Shown here: positions 1 to 8,674 of the stretch, piece by piece
Layout: each line of letters begins with the position of its first letter
How positions within the stretch are numbered: position 1 is the stretch's first letter
Assembly: GCA_943787445.1 (NCBI GenBank)
Contig: CALSML010000015.1
Location: forward strand, 1 to 64,000
Origin: an uncultured Alphaproteobacteria bacterium
GTDB lineage: Bacteria; Pseudomonadota; Alphaproteobacteria; UBA6615
Reading direction: 5' to 3'
DNA length: 64,000 nucleotides
Notes under the pieces: generated by a model
What the model was told of the DNA's origin: nothing
Seen by the model: only the letters and a program-made list of their open reading frames with translations
Database searches by the model: none
Made by a program: the position numbers and the translations under genes

Positions 1-115
1 TCCACGCAGCCCTGCACCACATCGCTCGGCGTGGTGTTGCCCGCGCGTATATCGGCGGCGATTTCCACCACACTGCCGGCGAAGCGGCAAAGGATTTGTT
101 GCTGTTGTCGTTCAT
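1..115 (-). pseudogene. Amidase (GatA-like) N-terminal fragment, cut by the window edge and frameshifted near its start
   Basis: Reading leftward, an open frame gives a stretch resembling the N-terminus of amidase-signature enzymes, with the local motif EIAADIRAGNTTPSDVV typical of the first helix of GatA-like amidases. The catalytic Ser-Ser-Lys region would lie beyond the window. The only nearby ATG (113-115, minus) is in a different frame, and the amidase frame has a TGA just upstream, so one base appears gained or lost in the first ten codons. Alternatively the start could be a GTG further in, at the VVE position. The damage matches that of the next genes. Family assignment is tentative because only about 38 codons are visible. 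Confidence 0.4.
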
Positions 116-150
116 GTCAATGATCCCCTATAGCAGCCAGACGCTAGCAT

Positions 151-1160
151 ATGTGCTGCCGAGCATGCAGAATTGTGACAACAAAAACGATATTGGTACA
201 TGCTGATGCAAACTTGCGACACTGGACACCGGCGACCTCGGCCATGCGGCCGTGGCTGAGCAGCGAGAACGAGCTTCTCGATCTGGTGAGATCGGGTCTG
301 GCACCCGATGCGCCTGCCGCAGTGAAGGACATCCTCGGCCGTGACTCCGCCATGGATGCGGTGCGCAAGGCGCTTAATTCTCTGGCAGCTCTGTCCGAAG
401 ACGAACGGCAATCGCTCCGACAGTCCGGCGCGCTGGTCGCGCTTGAGTCCGCCGAACTGCTGGCCCCGGTTCCCCGCCCCAGCCTGATCCTCTCGGTCGG
501 CCTGAACTACCATCGCCATCTGGCCGAGATGGAAGGGACACCCGCGCCTGCCCTCCCATCGGCCTTCATGAAGACCATCGCCTCGCTGAACGGTGCGGGC
601 AAACCCATCGTGATCCCGCCTCAATGCCCGGACATGATCGACTACGAAGCCGAGCTCTGTTTCGTCTTCGGCCGCACCTGCCACAATGTGAGCGCTGACG
701 ACGCCATGGACTATGTCGCGGGCTACACAGTCGCGAATGACGTTTCGGCACGCGACTGGGTCGGCGACGTCTTTTTCCGCCACCGAACCCTTTCCCGCCA
801 TCCTGGCCTGGGAACGCAATGTCATGGGCAAGCTATTCCCCGGCTTCACCCCCTGCGGTCCCGTGATCACCACGAAGGATGAAATCCCGGACCCCTCACG
901 ATCTGCTGCTTGAGTTCCGATTGAATGGCGAGGTCATGCAATCCACACGAACCGATGGACCTGATCTTCAACATTCCCCGAGATCGTGTCCTATTTTTTC
1001 GCAATGGTATCGCTTCGAACCAGGTGACATTGTCACCACCGGCACACCCGCCGGCGTGGGGGCCGGACGTAAACCACAGGTCTTCATGAAACCCGGCGAC
1101 CGCGCCGAAGTCACGCTGGAGGGTGTCGGCATCCTTTCGAACATGGTCGTGGCAGGTTAG
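151..1160 (+). pseudogene. Fumarylacetoacetate hydrolase (FAH)-family protein, about five single-base insertions
   Basis: FAH-family enzymes hydrolyse or decarboxylate beta-keto acids in aromatic and amino acid catabolism using a metal held by Glu/Glu/Asp. The first part reads cleanly (about residues 100-205: LILSVGLNYHRH, DYEAELCFVFG, ANDVSARDWVGDV). The frame then moves by one base in the T run at 772-776 and again near 896, giving WERNVMGKLFPGFTPCGPV and then LLLEFRLNGEVMQ. Further single-base gains near 957, 977 and 1016 cancel out, and the end EPGDIVTTGTPAGVGAG is back in frame to the TAG at 1158-1160. All five shifts look like one extra base. The start is uncertain; the upstream 30 codons do not resemble the family. 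It is either a decayed gene or one affected by sequence error. Confidence 0.7.
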
Positions 1161-1196
1161 AAAACATCCATCAAACGTCTCTCTGGATACTGCGGA

Positions 1197-1289
1197 ATGT
1201 TCACCACCAAAAATCGTGTCCCCAAACCTGCGCTCATCATCCTTTCGGCTGGCCTCGCGCTGCTCGCGGCATGCACGTACACCGGTTAA
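1197..1289 (+). CDS. Tiny lipoprotein-like ORF (30 aa)
   Basis: This ATG-started frame encodes a basic N-terminus (TTKNRVPK), a hydrophobic stretch (LIILSAGLALL) and a lipobox LLAAC, then stops five codons later. That is the layout of a complete lipoprotein signal peptide followed by almost no mature protein, like entericidin-type peptides but shorter. There is no strong ribosome-binding site, and the neighbours are damaged, so it may instead be the intact front of a longer lipoprotein truncated by a frameshift. The downstream sequence to about 1390 gave no recognisable continuation in any frame. Confidence 0.35.
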   Translation: MFTTKNRVPKPALIILSAGLALLAACTYTG

Positions 1290-1394
1290 TGTGACGCTCA
1301 CCACTGGCAACAGAACCATCCGTATAACCTGCACCAAACTCGGGCACACGCCCAACACCGCGACCGTTTCCAGCATCTTCCGTGATGGTCAAAA

Positions 1395-1846
1395 ATCCTG
1401 CAAAACGACCTGCGTCATCGCAACGCGATCCCGAATGGACAAAAAAACCGTTTGCTCGACGCCGCACGCGATGAAACGATTCATCGAGTTCAAGCTTCGA
1501 CCACATGGTGGCACACCAGCATTTTGTCGCGCTGCTGGGAGATGAAAACACACACAAGGCCCGACACGTCAAACAATCGGGCCAGCTAATCGACATGCAT
1601 GACCGTCTGGAAAAAAACCATCGGCGGGATGCTGGCACGTGGCCGGGAGAGTGTTGTCTTCAAACGGGATGTCGATCCGGTCGAACTCTATATCTCCATC
1701 GCGTCGCTTTGCTTTTTTACCTCTCCAACCGGTACACCTTGTCGACGATCTTCGACCGCGACGTCACAGGCGAGGAAGAGTTTGCCCGCCGACGCACCCA
1801 TGTGGTCGACATCCTGATGAGCTATCTCACATCCGCACCGACCTAG
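1395..1846 (+). pseudogene. TetR-family regulator remnant: C-terminal effector domain only, frameshifted
   Basis: The C-terminal ligand-binding half of a TetR repressor can be pieced together: FDHMVAHQHFVALLGDEN, then GMLARGRES..VDPVELYISIASL, then YLSNRYTLSTIFDRD and VVDILMSYL before the TAG at 1844-1846. The pieces lie in two frames that switch at an A7 run near 1612 and a T6 run near 1714; an A7 run near 1440 may be a third. The DNA-binding helix-turn-helix, expected about 1250-1400, is not recognisable in any frame. A working copy would probably have controlled the neighbouring catabolic genes. Without the DNA-binding part this copy cannot act as a repressor. Confidence 0.55.
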
Positions 1847-1858
1847 TCCCAAAGCGCA

Positions 1859-2474
1859 TCACGCATCCGCACCAAAAATCTCCTGGTGCCGCGCAATAGC
1901 CACCCCGATCAATTCATCCGGATCCCACCAGACATAATAAGCATCCACAATCAGTGCGGTCCCCGCACCCAGTTCCTTGCAAACGGCATTGGCCTGCCCC
2001 AGCGTGCTCCAGACACAACCGGTGACAACCCGCATCGGGTGAATGGCTTCAAGTCCCAGCGTCATGCCCCCGGCTCGTGCTTCAGGCAGCAACGCGGCCA
2101 GCGCGTCCCGGGCGCGGGCGCGCGCACCTGCCAGATCACGTGACCCGGCCGGCGGGCCGCTGGAGATCATGGCCAGATTGGTCCCGCCCAATTCTGCCGT
2201 CAGCGCTATGGCGAGGCGGTTTTCATCGTGGTTTGCCGCGATCCGGATGGGGTCATTTTCGGTGAGCGATGCACAGCGCGACACGCCCGAGCACCTGCAA
2301 ACCAGCATCAGAAATCAACCGGGCCGCTTTCGCGCTGCCATAATCCTCAACGAGTGCGCGGCGCACCGTCAGCGCGCGGATTCCATGACGGGCATACCCC
2401 TCGACGGAGTCTGCAAAACCCCACTGACGCTCCGTGGTGCCCTGATGAATAGCAAATGACGCTGGTGCCTCCAT
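1859..2474 (-). pseudogene. Xylose isomerase-like TIM-barrel protein (sugar phosphate isomerase/epimerase family), frameshifted and short at the C-terminus
   Basis: The N-terminal 55 residues (SFAIHQGTTERQWGF, EGYARHGIRALTVRR) start at the ATG 2472-2474 and leave the frame near 2280. The rest continues in the next frame with ENRLAIALTAELGG, GLEAIHPM and DAYYVWWDPD. The Glu of LEAIHP and the WWDP segment match metal-site strands of AP-endonuclease-2/IolE-like barrels. The protein stops at IFGADA, about 215 residues in all, where relatives run to about 270-290, so the last strands are missing. It converges tail to tail with the TetR remnant 12 bases away. The intact cupin gene lies just upstream and was probably co-transcribed. 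The substrate is unknown. Confidence 0.6.
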
Positions 2475-2481
2475 GAAGGAT

Positions 2482-3012
2482 TTAGTCGTCCTTCAGATGA
2501 TGGTCACGACGTTCATACAGATCCTTGTCCGCATAGCCCATGGTTTCGGGCTGGTCACGACCAAGCATCACCTGAAACCAGACCGGCTCTAGGCTGGCAT
2601 TGTCATAACCGTGGATCACCCCCGGCGGACAGGTAATGCACTCCCAGGGCCCAAGCCGGGTTTCCAGGCGACGGCCATCTTCATCCTCGACAAACACATC
2701 GAGCAATCCCTTGAGGACGAAAAACGTCTCTTCAACCTCATGAGTGTGCGCGGCATTCCCCTGTCCCGGCTCCACATACATGATGCTCAGCGTATGGGCG
2801 CGGGCCGGAATTGCATTGGGGTCGCCATGCTTGCCGGAACCACCGGCCCCGATAAACCGGTGCTGCGCGCGCTTGTAGCCTTCTATCTTGGCATCCTCGA
2901 ACGCTTCCCAATCGGGCACGCGATCGCGAAAGCGGGCCACATAGGTATCCATGATTTCTTCGAGCGTGGCATCCACAAGCTCGGGCGGGCGGGGGTGTCG
3001 GGCAACGCTCAC
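2482..3012 (-). CDS. Cupin-domain protein (176 aa)
   Basis: A single conserved cupin barrel covers about residues 70-155. Motif 1 is seen as GNAAHTHEVEETFFVLKG, supplying two His and one Glu as metal ligands. Motif 2 is PPGVIHGYDN, with the fourth His. The first 65 residues are helical and carry no known domain. There are no signal peptide or membrane segments, so it is cytosolic. Proteins of this type are dioxygenases, isomerases or small-molecule sensors, and the sequence alone does not separate these. It sits 7 bases upstream of the damaged TIM-barrel gene on the same strand, which suggests both once served one catabolic pathway. This reading frame is intact, unlike its neighbours. Confidence 0.8.
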   Translation of the reverse strand: MSVARHPRPPELVDATLEEIMDTYVARFRDRVPDWEAFEDAKIEGYKRAQHRFIGAGGSGKHGDPNAIPARAHTLSIMYVEPGQGNAAHTHEVEETFFVLKGLLDVFVEDEDGRRLETRLGPWECITCPPGVIHGYDNASLEPVWFQVMLGRDQPETMGYADKDLYERRDHHLKDD

Positions 3013-3087
3013 AGCGTTCCTCCCTCTTCATTGCGAGTCCGACCCGAAGCCAAGCATGCAGGCTGGCAAGGGTCAATCGAGCGGATG

Positions 3088-3291
3088 CTATCTGGAGCGG
3101 GCCGCGCCCCTTCGGGCTTCGGCGAAGTTGCCGGCATTAACGCCGCCACCGGGCTTGCGAATGGAATTTGCGCCGGCGTCAAACTTCCCGGCCTTGTTTT
3201 CCGGTTGCGCGGCACTGGCCGCCGCCTTGCGCTTCTGCGCCTTCTGTCCGGCCTTGGCTTTGGCACGCTCGCGCGCTCTGGCTTTGCTCAT
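3088..3291 (-). CDS. Small basic conserved protein of unknown function (67 aa)
   Basis: The protein is dominated by Lys, Arg and Ala at the start (MSKARARERAKAKAGQKAQK) and ends in RRGAARSR. A middle block, AGKFDAGANSIRKPGGGVN, is rich in Gly and Asn. I recall similar short proteins in many alphaproteobacteria, sharing the lysine-rich head and an N-S-I-x-x-P-G-G core, but none with a proven role. The composition suggests an RNA- or DNA-binding, largely disordered protein. It stands alone between the cupin gene and the flavoprotein, on the same strand as both, 85 bases downstream of the latter. The frame is convincing because the composition is not what a chance frame would give here. Confidence 0.6.
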   Translation of the reverse strand: MSKARARERAKAKAGQKAQKRKAAASAAQPENKAGKFDAGANSIRKPGGGVNAGNFAEARRGAARSR

Positions 3292-3376
3292 TGCAGCACT
3301 TCCTCACAGGGGTCGCGGTATACCGCAGAAGATCACCTATACCCCTGCGTCACTCGATTGGCGACCCACCGTGCCG

Positions 3377-4549
3377 TCAAACCACCTGTCCGCAAGCAAA
3401 ACCGGACGCCCAAGCCCATTGAAAATTGAAACCACCCAGATGCCCCGTCACATCAACTGTCTCGCCAATGAAATAGAGACCCGGCCGGGATCGCACTTCC
3501 ATTGTCTTCGATGACAATGCGCGTGTATCGACCCCACCGACCGTGACCTCTGCCGTCCGCATTCCCTCGGACCCGGTGGGTTTGATCTGCCAGCGATTGA
3601 TGTGATCCCCCAGTGCCCGAAGCGACATGTCCGGAGTTTCCGCCAGACGCCCGCCGCAACCAGTCCACACCGCCAGTCGTTGCGCCAGGCGACGCGGGAG
3701 CATCTGCGACAGAACCGTGCTCACCTCCTTGCGTGGTTCGCTCTGCTTGAAGTCCTTGAGGGTCGCAAAGGCGTCGATCCCGGGCAGCAAATCCAGCATG
3801 ATGGCATCGCCGGGATTCCAGTACGAGGAAATCTGCAAGATGACCGGGCCACTCAGCCCGCGATGGGTGAAGAGCAGAGCTTCGGTGAAACTGGTTTTGC
3901 CATGGGCCGCGGTCGCATTGACCGACACACCGGACAGACCTTCCATCCGCGCCTTCATGTCCGGGTCAAAGGTCAGCGGCACCAGGCCCGCGCGCGGTGC
4001 GATGACCTTCAGACCGAACTGACGCGCTATTTCATAGCCAAATCCAGTGGCCCCCATCTTCGGAATCGATGGCCCGCCCGACGCAATCACAAGTGCGCGC
4101 GCGGCATAGGGGCCACGACTTGTTTCAACAGCGAACCCGGTACCGTTCGCGGAGACTCGCTCCACAGCCGTACCCGTCTGAATGACCGCATCGCGAGCTT
4201 CATCGCGCAGCATGTCGATGATCTGTTGCGCGGAGTCATCACAGAACAGCTGACCATGGTCACGCTCGTGATAGGCGATCCCGTGCTTCTCCACGAGCGC
4301 AATGAAATCATGCTGGGTATAGCGCGCCAGAGCAGAGACACAGAAACGGGGATTGTCCGAAAGATAGTTCTCCGGTGACGCATGGAGATTGGTGAAGTTG
4401 GCGCGCCCGCCCCCCGAAATACGAATTTTCTCGCCAAACCGGGATGCGCGCTCCAACACAAGCACCCGTCGCCCGCGTCGGGCGGCCTCGCCCGCACACA
4501 TCAAACCGGCCGCGCCGGCACCAATGATGATGGCATCAAAATCCGTCAT
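3377..4549 (-). CDS. BaiN/HI0933 (YhiN)-family FAD-dependent oxidoreductase, 390 aa
   Basis: The dinucleotide-binding motif GAGAAG lies at residues 10-15, followed by the family hallmark ISGGGRANFTN at about 45-55. The C-terminal FAD-contact block is GLYFIGETVDVTGHLGGFN, ending in QWAWASGFACG. Length and motif order match the HI0933/YhiN group, to which the bile-acid reductase BaiN belongs. Most members have no proven substrate, so the reaction is left open. The enzyme is predicted cytosolic. It starts 28 bases after the stop of the DEAD-box helicase upstream on the same strand, which allows co-transcription. Confidence 0.9.
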   Translation of the reverse strand: MTDFDAIIIGAGAAGLMCAGEAARRGRRVLVLERASRFGEKIRISGGGRANFTNLHASPENYLSDNPRFCVSALARYTQHDFIALVEKHGIAYHERDHGQLFCDDSAQQIIDMLRDEARDAVIQTGTAVERVSANGTGFAVETSRGPYAARALVIASGGPSIPKMGATGFGYEIARQFGLKVIAPRAGLVPLTFDPDMKARMEGLSGVSVNATAAHGKTSFTEALLFTHRGLSGPVILQISSYWNPGDAIMLDLLPGIDAFATLKDFKQSEPRKEVSTVLSQMLPRRLAQRLAVWTGCGGRLAETPDMSLRALGDHINRWQIKPTGSEGMRTAEVTVGGVDTRALSSKTMEVRSRPGLYFIGETVDVTGHLGGFNFQWAWASGFACGQVV

Positions 4550-4577
4550 CGGCCCTCACTCGACCACACCCGACGCG

Positions 4578-6830
4578 CTAACGCTTCTTGGCGCGCGGCT
4601 TCTTCCGCTTGAGAACGGCAAAGCCGCCTTCTTCCGTCTTGCCATCCTTGCGGCGGCCGGTCGTCGTCTGCTGGTCGTACTGATAGGCCGGTTTCTTTCC
4701 GGGCTTGTCGGCAAGCTCCAGCTTCTTCGCCGGACCGGACGGACGCTTCGGCGCATTCGACTTGCCCTTGTACTTCTTGCGCTTCTCCGCACCACGTCCC
4801 GGCGCCGATGTGACCGACGCCGCATCCGGTTTCCGTTTCGGCTTGCGGGGTCGTTCGGGGCCTTTGGCCGAGGCATCAAACCCGAATTCAGCCTGCGACA
4901 CTTCAGCCGGGCGCTCTTTCTTTACATAGGGCTTTGCTTGTTTTGGTTTTGGGCCTGATTTTGAAGCAGGTGCAGGAGATCGCCCAGGTGCCGGGGCTCG
5001 CGGCGCAGCATCGCGTTTGACCCGATCATCCGTCGGCTTGCCGACAGGCTTCTCCTCAGCCCATTGCGGTCGTGGCGCGTCAGACTGCTTGACCCGGTCT
5101 TTCGCCGGTTTGGCATAGGGTTTCTTCTCATACGGTTTCTTCGCGTATGGCTTTTTTTCGTATGGTTTCTTCTCGTAGGGCTTTCGCGGCCCACGGCTCT
5201 CACCACCATCGCGCCTGTCACCGCGCTGGGCGACCGCCGGCGGACCGTCAAGACGCGTGAGCGAGACATTCTTTTCCAGCTTCATGTCGGGACCGACCGA
5301 TTCCAGAAACTTGTCTGCCACCCCGGAGGCAACCTCGAAACTGGTCTCATCGGATTGTATCTTGATGGAGCCAATATCCTGACCGCTGATCTGACCAACC
5401 CGGCAGAGCATCGGCAGCAGCCAGCGCGGTTCGGCATTGTCATTCCGGCCCACCGAAATCGAGAACCAGACACCATCGGTGAAATCCTCCCGACGGTTTT
5501 TCTTCGGTGCCCGAACATCCGGATCGATCAGCTCTTCCGGTGCCGACTGACCCGAAGCATGAGCACGCAGAAACGCTGCAGCAATCTGCTCGGGATTGTG
5601 GCGCTCGAGAATCTCGGCGACGAAGGCCATCTCGTCATCGGTGATCGGCTCGACAAGCTGCGGGTTCTCCAACAGGCGCAGGCGGTCGCGCTGCTGAATT
5701 TCCTCAACCGATGGCGGGCGACCCCAATCCGCAGTGATCTTGGCGCGATCCAGCAAACGCTCGGTACGCCGCCGTTCGTTGTGCGGCACGATCAGGGCAC
5801 ACACGCCCTTGCGACCGGCACGGCCCGTCCGGCCGCTGCGATGCAGCAGGCTTTCCGGGTTCTTTGGAATATCAGCGTGGATCACCAGTTCCAGATTGGG
5901 CAGATCGAGCCCACGCGCCGCAACATCCGTGGCGATACAGACCTGTGCACGCCCGTCCCGCAGGGCCTGGAGCGCATGGCTACGTTCGTTCTGACTGAGT
6001 TCACCGGACAGGGCCACCACGGCAAACCCCCGATTGGTGAACCGGCTCATCATGCGATTGACGGCGGCACGGGTGGAACAGAACACCAGTGCATTCGTCG
6101 GATTGAAGTAGCGCAGCACATTGATGATCGCGTTTTCCCGGTCACTCGGCGCCACGTTCATCGCCCGGTATTCAATATCCACATGCTGTTCGCGTTCGGC
6201 CTTTGTCGTCACCCGGACCGCATGGCGCTGATACCGGGTGGCCAGTGAAGCAATGGAACGCGGGACCGTGGCCGAGAACATCAAGGTTCGGCGAATCTCA
6301 GGCGCGGCCCCGAGGATGAACTCCAGATCGTCACGGAAGCCCATATCGAGCATCTCGTCGGCTTCATCGAGGACGGCAGCCCTGAGATCACTCATGTCCA
6401 GCGAATTGCGCGCGATGTGATCGCGCAGACGCCCCGGCGTGCCCACAACGATATGCGCACCACGTTCGAGCGCACGTCGCTCCATCCGCATATCCATCCC
6501 GCCAACGCAGGACGCCACGGATGCCCCTGCACCCGAATAGAGCCATTCGAGCTCCCGCTTCACCTGCAAGGCGAGTTCGCGTGTCGGTGCGACAACCAGC
6601 GCCACCGGCGTGGCGGCGTAGGAAAACCGTTCGGCCTCCCCCAGCAGGGTTGGGCCGAGTGCGATGCCGAATGCCACGGTCTTGCCCGATCCGGTCTGTG
6701 CCGAAACAAGTAAATCCCGATCAGCAAGCTCGGACGCAATCACGGCCTCCTGAACAGGCGTGAGCGTGTCATAGCCGCGTGCCGTCAGCGCAGCGCCAAG
6801 CGTGGGAACCACGCCTTCAAAATCTGTCAT
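4578..6830 (-). CDS. DEAD-box ATP-dependent RNA helicase with DbpA-type RNA-binding domain and repeat-rich basic tail (750 aa)
   Basis: All core motifs are present in order: Q motif near residue 24 (LTPVQEAVI), motif I AQTGSGKT (44-51), Ia PTRELALQ, II DEAD (155-158), III SAT and VI HRSGRTGRAGR (about 330). A DbpA/CsdA-like RNA-binding domain follows at about 455-525 (WFSISVGRNDNAEPRWLLP). The last 210 residues are Lys-, Pro- and Ala-rich and disordered, including a five-copy KPYxK repeat. Such helicases remodel rRNA or mRNA during ribosome assembly and cold growth. This one resembles the CsdA/DeaD group more than DbpA by length. The 119 bases upstream form the leader region shared with the divergently oriented end of the molybdoenzyme gene. 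Confidence 0.93.
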   Translation of the reverse strand: MTDFEGVVPTLGAALTARGYDTLTPVQEAVIASELADRDLLVSAQTGSGKTVAFGIALGPTLLGEAERFSYAATPVALVVAPTRELALQVKRELEWLYSGAGASVASCVGGMDMRMERRALERGAHIVVGTPGRLRDHIARNSLDMSDLRAAVLDEADEMLDMGFRDDLEFILGAAPEIRRTLMFSATVPRSIASLATRYQRHAVRVTTKAEREQHVDIEYRAMNVAPSDRENAIINVLRYFNPTNALVFCSTRAAVNRMMSRFTNRGFAVVALSGELSQNERSHALQALRDGRAQVCIATDVAARGLDLPNLELVIHADIPKNPESLLHRSGRTGRAGRKGVCALIVPHNERRRTERLLDRAKITADWGRPPSVEEIQQRDRLRLLENPQLVEPITDDEMAFVAEILERHNPEQIAAAFLRAHASGQSAPEELIDPDVRAPKKNRREDFTDGVWFSISVGRNDNAEPRWLLPMLCRVGQISGQDIGSIKIQSDETSFEVASGVADKFLESVGPDMKLEKNVSLTRLDGPPAVAQRGDRRDGGESRGPRKPYEKKPYEKKPYAKKPYEKKPYAKPAKDRVKQSDAPRPQWAEEKPVGKPTDDRVKRDAAPRAPAPGRSPAPASKSGPKPKQAKPYVKKERPAEVSQAEFGFDASAKGPERPRKPKRKPDAASVTSAPGRGAEKRKKYKGKSNAPKRPSGPAKKLELADKPGKKPAYQYDQQTTTGRRKDGKTEEGGFAVLKRKKPRAKKR
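5109..5183 (-). repeat. Five tandem 15-bp units encoding KPYEK/KPYAK in the helicase tail
   Basis: Five units of 15 bases encode KPYEK, KPYEK, KPYAK, KPYEK and KPYAK. The DNA units differ at third codon positions (Pro as CCC, CCA or CCG; Tyr as TAC or TAT; Lys as AAG or AAA) while the amino acids stay nearly constant. That pattern points to protein-level selection, not a recent DNA expansion. Lys/Tyr-rich repeats of this kind commonly contact RNA or promote condensation; that role is inference. Confidence 0.9.
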
Positions 6831-6949
6831 GTGTCTCGTTCCGGCTACCCAGCCTGCGATGGAGAACGCTGCGCTCTTGATATTCCCGCAGCGCGCTGCG
6901 TCGATAGGCGGGTTCTAGCACCGCATGGGCTCACCCGGAAGGGGGGACG

Positions 6950-7729
6950 CTAAATCCCTGCGTACCACTCATATCCGCGATCCGGCCAGAAGCCGCCCTT
7001 GCCCTGCCCGATATGGCTCAGGGAGTCTGTCACTTCGATCCGCATCAGATACTTGGCGTACTTGTATCCGAGCTGTCGTTCGACCCGCAGACGCAGCGGC
7101 GCGCCATGGGCCACCTTGAGCGGCGCGTCATTCATGGTATGGGCCAGAATTGTCTGCGGATGGAAGGCATCGAACAGATCGATGCTTTCGTAATACTGCG
7201 CCGAGCCATCCGCAGCCTCGTAATAGTCATCGGCGCAATGAAAGACGACGAAGCGGGCATTGTCGGCCAGACCGGCCTTTTCCAGCAATTGTCCAAGCGG
7301 AACACCCGTCCATTTGCCGATGGCACTCCACCCTTCGACGCAATCATAGCGCGTGATCTAGGTCCGCTGCGGCAGACGTTTCAGATCGGCCATGGACAGG
7401 CTGACCGGGTTTGCCACAAGTCCATCAATCGTCAAACGCCAGTTCGAGAAGCCATTCCGGACCATGGCCTGATAGGCCTGGTTCTCCGGATTGGTGGTGC
7501 CATTGGCCTTGAAGGTGGGCGACATGTCGGCCGCGCTGAACTCACGCGCGAGAGGCTGGTTCGCCAGCAGGGCGCGCTGGGCATTGAGCGTGGCGTATTC
7601 CGCCGATTCCAGAATGCGCAGCGCGTTCGGTCCGATCAGCGTGCGGTACCCGGACACCGTGAGGCCACCCACCGCGGCAACCGTACCGGCGGTCAGCAGG
7701 GAACGACGGGTGAGAAGCTTTCTGGTCAT
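6950..7729 (-). pseudogene. Sulfite oxidase-family molybdopterin oxidoreductase (MsrP-like), Tat-exported, with an in-frame TAG
   Basis: The frame starts with a twin-arginine signal (TRRSLLTAG) and encodes a 259-residue MsrP-like periplasmic molybdoenzyme. The molybdenum-ligating Cys is in DCVEGWSAIGKW, just after the interruption. Codon 124 is TAG (7358-7360), following LPQRT; both sides match the family without a shift, so one base substitution explains the stop. Homologues as I recall them have Gln there. Its stop-overlapping partner upstream is a cytochrome b, which would pass electrons to it from the membrane. The start ATG overlaps the cytochrome stop (TGA within TCATGA), so the pair was translationally coupled. 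It is either a pseudogene or a consensus error. Confidence 0.75.
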
Positions 7730-8583
7730 GACTTTTCCTCCGGCGGCAACACATAGCGGCCCGTGATCATGGAGCGAATTTCATTGATGGGACCGGCCAG
7801 CAGGACCATTGCCAGATGCACGACTATGAATGCGACGGTCAGACTTGCGAAGATAAAGTGAAGGGTGCGCGCGGACTGACGCCCGCCGAAGACATCGAGC
7901 AGCTAGGGCGCCGCGGCATTGAAGCCCGGTGAAATGGTCAGCCCGGTCAGCACCATCAGGAGCATGAGCACGGTCACGCCCAGATAGGCGCCCTTCTGCA
8001 GTACATTGTAGTGCTTGGCCGCCTCCCCCTTGGGCAGTTTCAAACGCATGTGATTCCAGATGTCCTGCAGAATATGCCGGGGTCTGATCTCGTCGCGTTT
8101 GGGCAGAAGATCGCGCCGCAAATGACCATTGACCAGGCTGGCGCCAACATAGAGCAGACCGTTAATCACAAAGACTCAGGCGAAAAAGAAATGCCAGCGC
8201 CGCCCGGTTGCCAGATCACGAAAGCTCGGCAGCGTTGCCCAGGCGGGCATGGCGATGGCGCGGGCATCCCCTTCACTGCCTTTGGACACGCCGAACAATC
8301 CGGTGGTGGTCATGGTCAGCGCGCCAATACGCGTGTGCCCGACCAGCTCATCACCGTCACGGCTGGCAAAGAATTCGATGAAGGCCCGATCATTATCCGC
8401 GCCGAATTCGCCCCAATAGAGCGCCGGATGGGCGTTGAGAATCTGCAGACCGCTCATCAGAAGCACGGTGAAACAGACAGCATTGATCCAGTGGGTCACG
8501 CGGGTGGTGATCTTATGACGATAAATGACCTCGCGGGACGCCGGCTCAGGCGTTTCAACTGCCGATGAAACCGTCTCGGTCAT
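7726..8583 (-). pseudogene. Cytochrome b561-type membrane subunit paired with the molybdoenzyme, two in-frame stops
   Basis: From the ATG at 8581-8583 the frame runs 285 codons. It shows YRHKITTRVTHWINAVCF (first heme His and helix 1), further helices with GHTRIGAL, YLGVTVLMLLMVLTGL and a last helix LHFIFASLTVAFIVVHLAMV. Codon 136 is TGA (8176-8178) between WHFFFA and VFVINGLLYVG, and codon 227 is TAG (7903-7905) between NAAAP and LLDVFGG. Relatives have Trp at both sites, so single G-to-A changes in TGG explain them. There are no frameshifts. It would anchor the electron path to the periplasmic molybdoenzyme. Two nonsense codons argue for decay unless the bases are misread. Confidence 0.75.
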
Positions 8584-8674
8584 GTGTATCCTCCGCGGCA
8601 GGTGGGGCCAGAAAACGCTGCGGCCGCTTCTGGGATACAAACACCGTTGCGCGCCGGATCATTCCCTCGGGATC

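Noticed and set aside
7358-8178. Recoding of TAG/TGA as pyrrolysine or selenocysteine in the molybdoenzyme pair
   Set aside because: Relatives have ordinary Gln or Trp at these places, both stop types are used, and no recoding hairpin is evident next to the stops. Mutation or misreading is simpler.
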